From assembly GCF_000699445.3 (NCBI RefSeq), contig NC_067196.1, forward strand, positions 41,259,806 to 41,323,805: 64,000 nt of DNA, in the 5' to 3' direction. Shown piece by piece: positions 62,985 through 64,000 of the stretch. The stretch comes from Schistosoma haematobium (taxonomy: Eukaryota > Platyhelminthes > Trematoda > Strigeidida > Schistosomatidae). Numbering within the stretch: the stretch's first letter is position 1; each line of letters opens with the position of its first letter. Under the pieces are notes generated by a model that ran no database searches, was not told the DNA's origin, and saw only the letters and a program-made list of their open reading frames with translations. The position numbers and the translations under genes were made by a program.

Positions 62985-63240
62985 TGCTCCCTCTAGCATT
63001 AATAATCTCCGAGGTCATAGCAAGAAGGTTCACAAACCGCGATCTAATAAGCATAAAGTAAGGTTCCGTTTTTCTCATCAAGCGGTCAGTGACTGGGACG
63101 CCATACTCGAACAAGTGATATCAGCTTCATCAGTGAACATTTTCAAGTAGAAGCTGGACCTTCACCGGAAGGTAAACTGACAAGGTTAACACAGGTCCAC
63201 CAACCTACCATCCTTATTACTGAAGACTGAAGGAATCAAT
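62985..63240 (+). pseudogene. LINE C-terminal tail remnant (CR1-like)
   Basis: The plus strand reads 'NNLRGHSKKVHKPRSNKHKV', 'FSHQAVSDWDAILEQVISAS' and 'SVNIFK', then stop codons. This is the well-known tail of CR1/Jockey-like LINEs ('LRGH....K.R......FS.R....WN.LP..V..A.S...FK..LD'). The same type of element may have left the remnant at 39205-39880, whose last block ('RLRGGLILMY') would come just before this tail. Confidence 0.65.
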
Positions 63241-63711
63241 TTATGCAAGTCAAATATTTAGGTCTATCGAAAATAGTTCAAACAAAATTGACTCCTTGTT
63301 CAGATGTTTTACCGCATAGGTTTTGGTGATTTTGTTCTTTGATGTTGATATAGAAATGTAAAATTAATGTATAATTCAGGTTACTATAAATATTCGAGGA
63401 TATATTACAATAAGCTAAGTAGAACACATTTTCTTATCACAGTAACAATATGAAAATAATTTTCTTTTCTTGTAGAATCACATCATCTTGTAAATCATAT
63501 ATCATCTAGTTGAACTCAGATTTACCTTATAAGTTTACTGAAAACTTAAGCAGATCAACATAAGTATGGCAAAAAAATTTAGTTTTTTTAATAAAGATTG
63601 AAATGTCTAAGAGAACAAAAATATGATCAGTAAATTATCTTTAGATATATCATGAGTTAAATCAGTAAGTATTTTTGTTATGGTGGAGAAGATTTGTAGC
63701 TCAGGTGGACG

Positions 63712-63837
63712 ATTTTGATGGAGTTTCGTTCACTGAGCTGGATGGTTTGGTTGTGGAGCTTTCGTTGTTTCTCTGGACGACATCATTAGCAAAATCTTCA
63801 GATATCATCCAGTTCACAGAACAAAACTCCATCAAAA
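63712..63837. repeat. Inverted repeat, 32-base arms
   Basis: The left arm is 63712-63744, with 'gatggagtttcgttcactga'. The right arm is 63806-63837 and is its complement with 4 mismatches. The 61-base loop is partly self-complementary. The ORF at 63675-63860 runs through the hairpin and matches nothing I know. It may be a stem-loop or MITE-like repeat. Confidence 0.7.
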
Positions 63838-64000
63838 AGTATTTGTGTACTCTATATTAATATACTAGACAATGTTCTGACAATATAAGATAACAACATA
63901 GATAAATGAACAGTACAACTATTCTATGTGTCATTTCAATATCAGATAATTTAGTATTTTCTTTTTGACATAATTAATCTATAAATTATTAATGTAATAC

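Overview
This window looks like flatworm DNA, most likely Schistosoma. It is AT-rich, and most of what can be recognised is repeats. The repeats include two RTE-type LINE families, a short-LTR Gypsy retroelement, and tRNA-like SINEs that carry a type I hammerhead ribozyme (the Sm-alpha arrangement known from schistosomes). There are also LINE and Penelope-like remnants. Introns range from 34 bases to about 3 kb, as known for schistosome genes. The species cannot be fixed from the sequence alone.

The one gene recognised with confidence is IWS1, the Spt6 partner in transcription elongation, on the minus strand at about 23.9-31.9 kb. Five exons join in frame from the acidic N-terminal part to the natural stop; the start exon was not found. 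Inside an IWS1 intron, on the same strand, is a candidate two-exon ORF (29316-29712) for a small protein with a signal peptide and a hydrophobic C-terminal tail. It is unproven but is the best new-gene candidate here.

Layout: 0.5-7 kb, RTE fragments and an LTR-like repeat. 10.3-13.3 kb, a nearly full-length decayed RTE family A copy (minus). 14.2 and 22.6 kb, two Penelope-like tails. 17.9-19.0 kb, a 1,066-base trinucleotide repeat. 23.9-31.9 kb, IWS1 with repeats in its introns. 32.1-36.8 kb, two RTE family B copies facing away from each other. 37.5-39.9 kb, old LINE pieces. 41.2-42.1 kb, SINE copies. 43.1-46.5 kb, a 3.4 kb Gypsy element with 152-base LTRs and a 5-base target duplication, inserted inside an older LINE reverse transcriptase. 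48.2-49.3 kb, two solo LTRs, each with its own 4-base target duplication. 51.7-53.2 kb and 56.5-58.9 kb, clusters of hammerhead SINEs. 59.6-63.8 kb, another LTR-like repeat, a deleted RTE copy, a LINE tail and a stem-loop repeat.

The most interesting signal is the SINE group. These units combine a Pol III-type tRNA-like part with a hammerhead, and in at least one copy the unit is bounded by 27-base terminal inverted repeats. Two loci carry outward-facing hammerheads on opposite strands. Only one copy (52932-52979, minus) keeps every element needed for cleavage. No transposable-element ORF in the window is intact.
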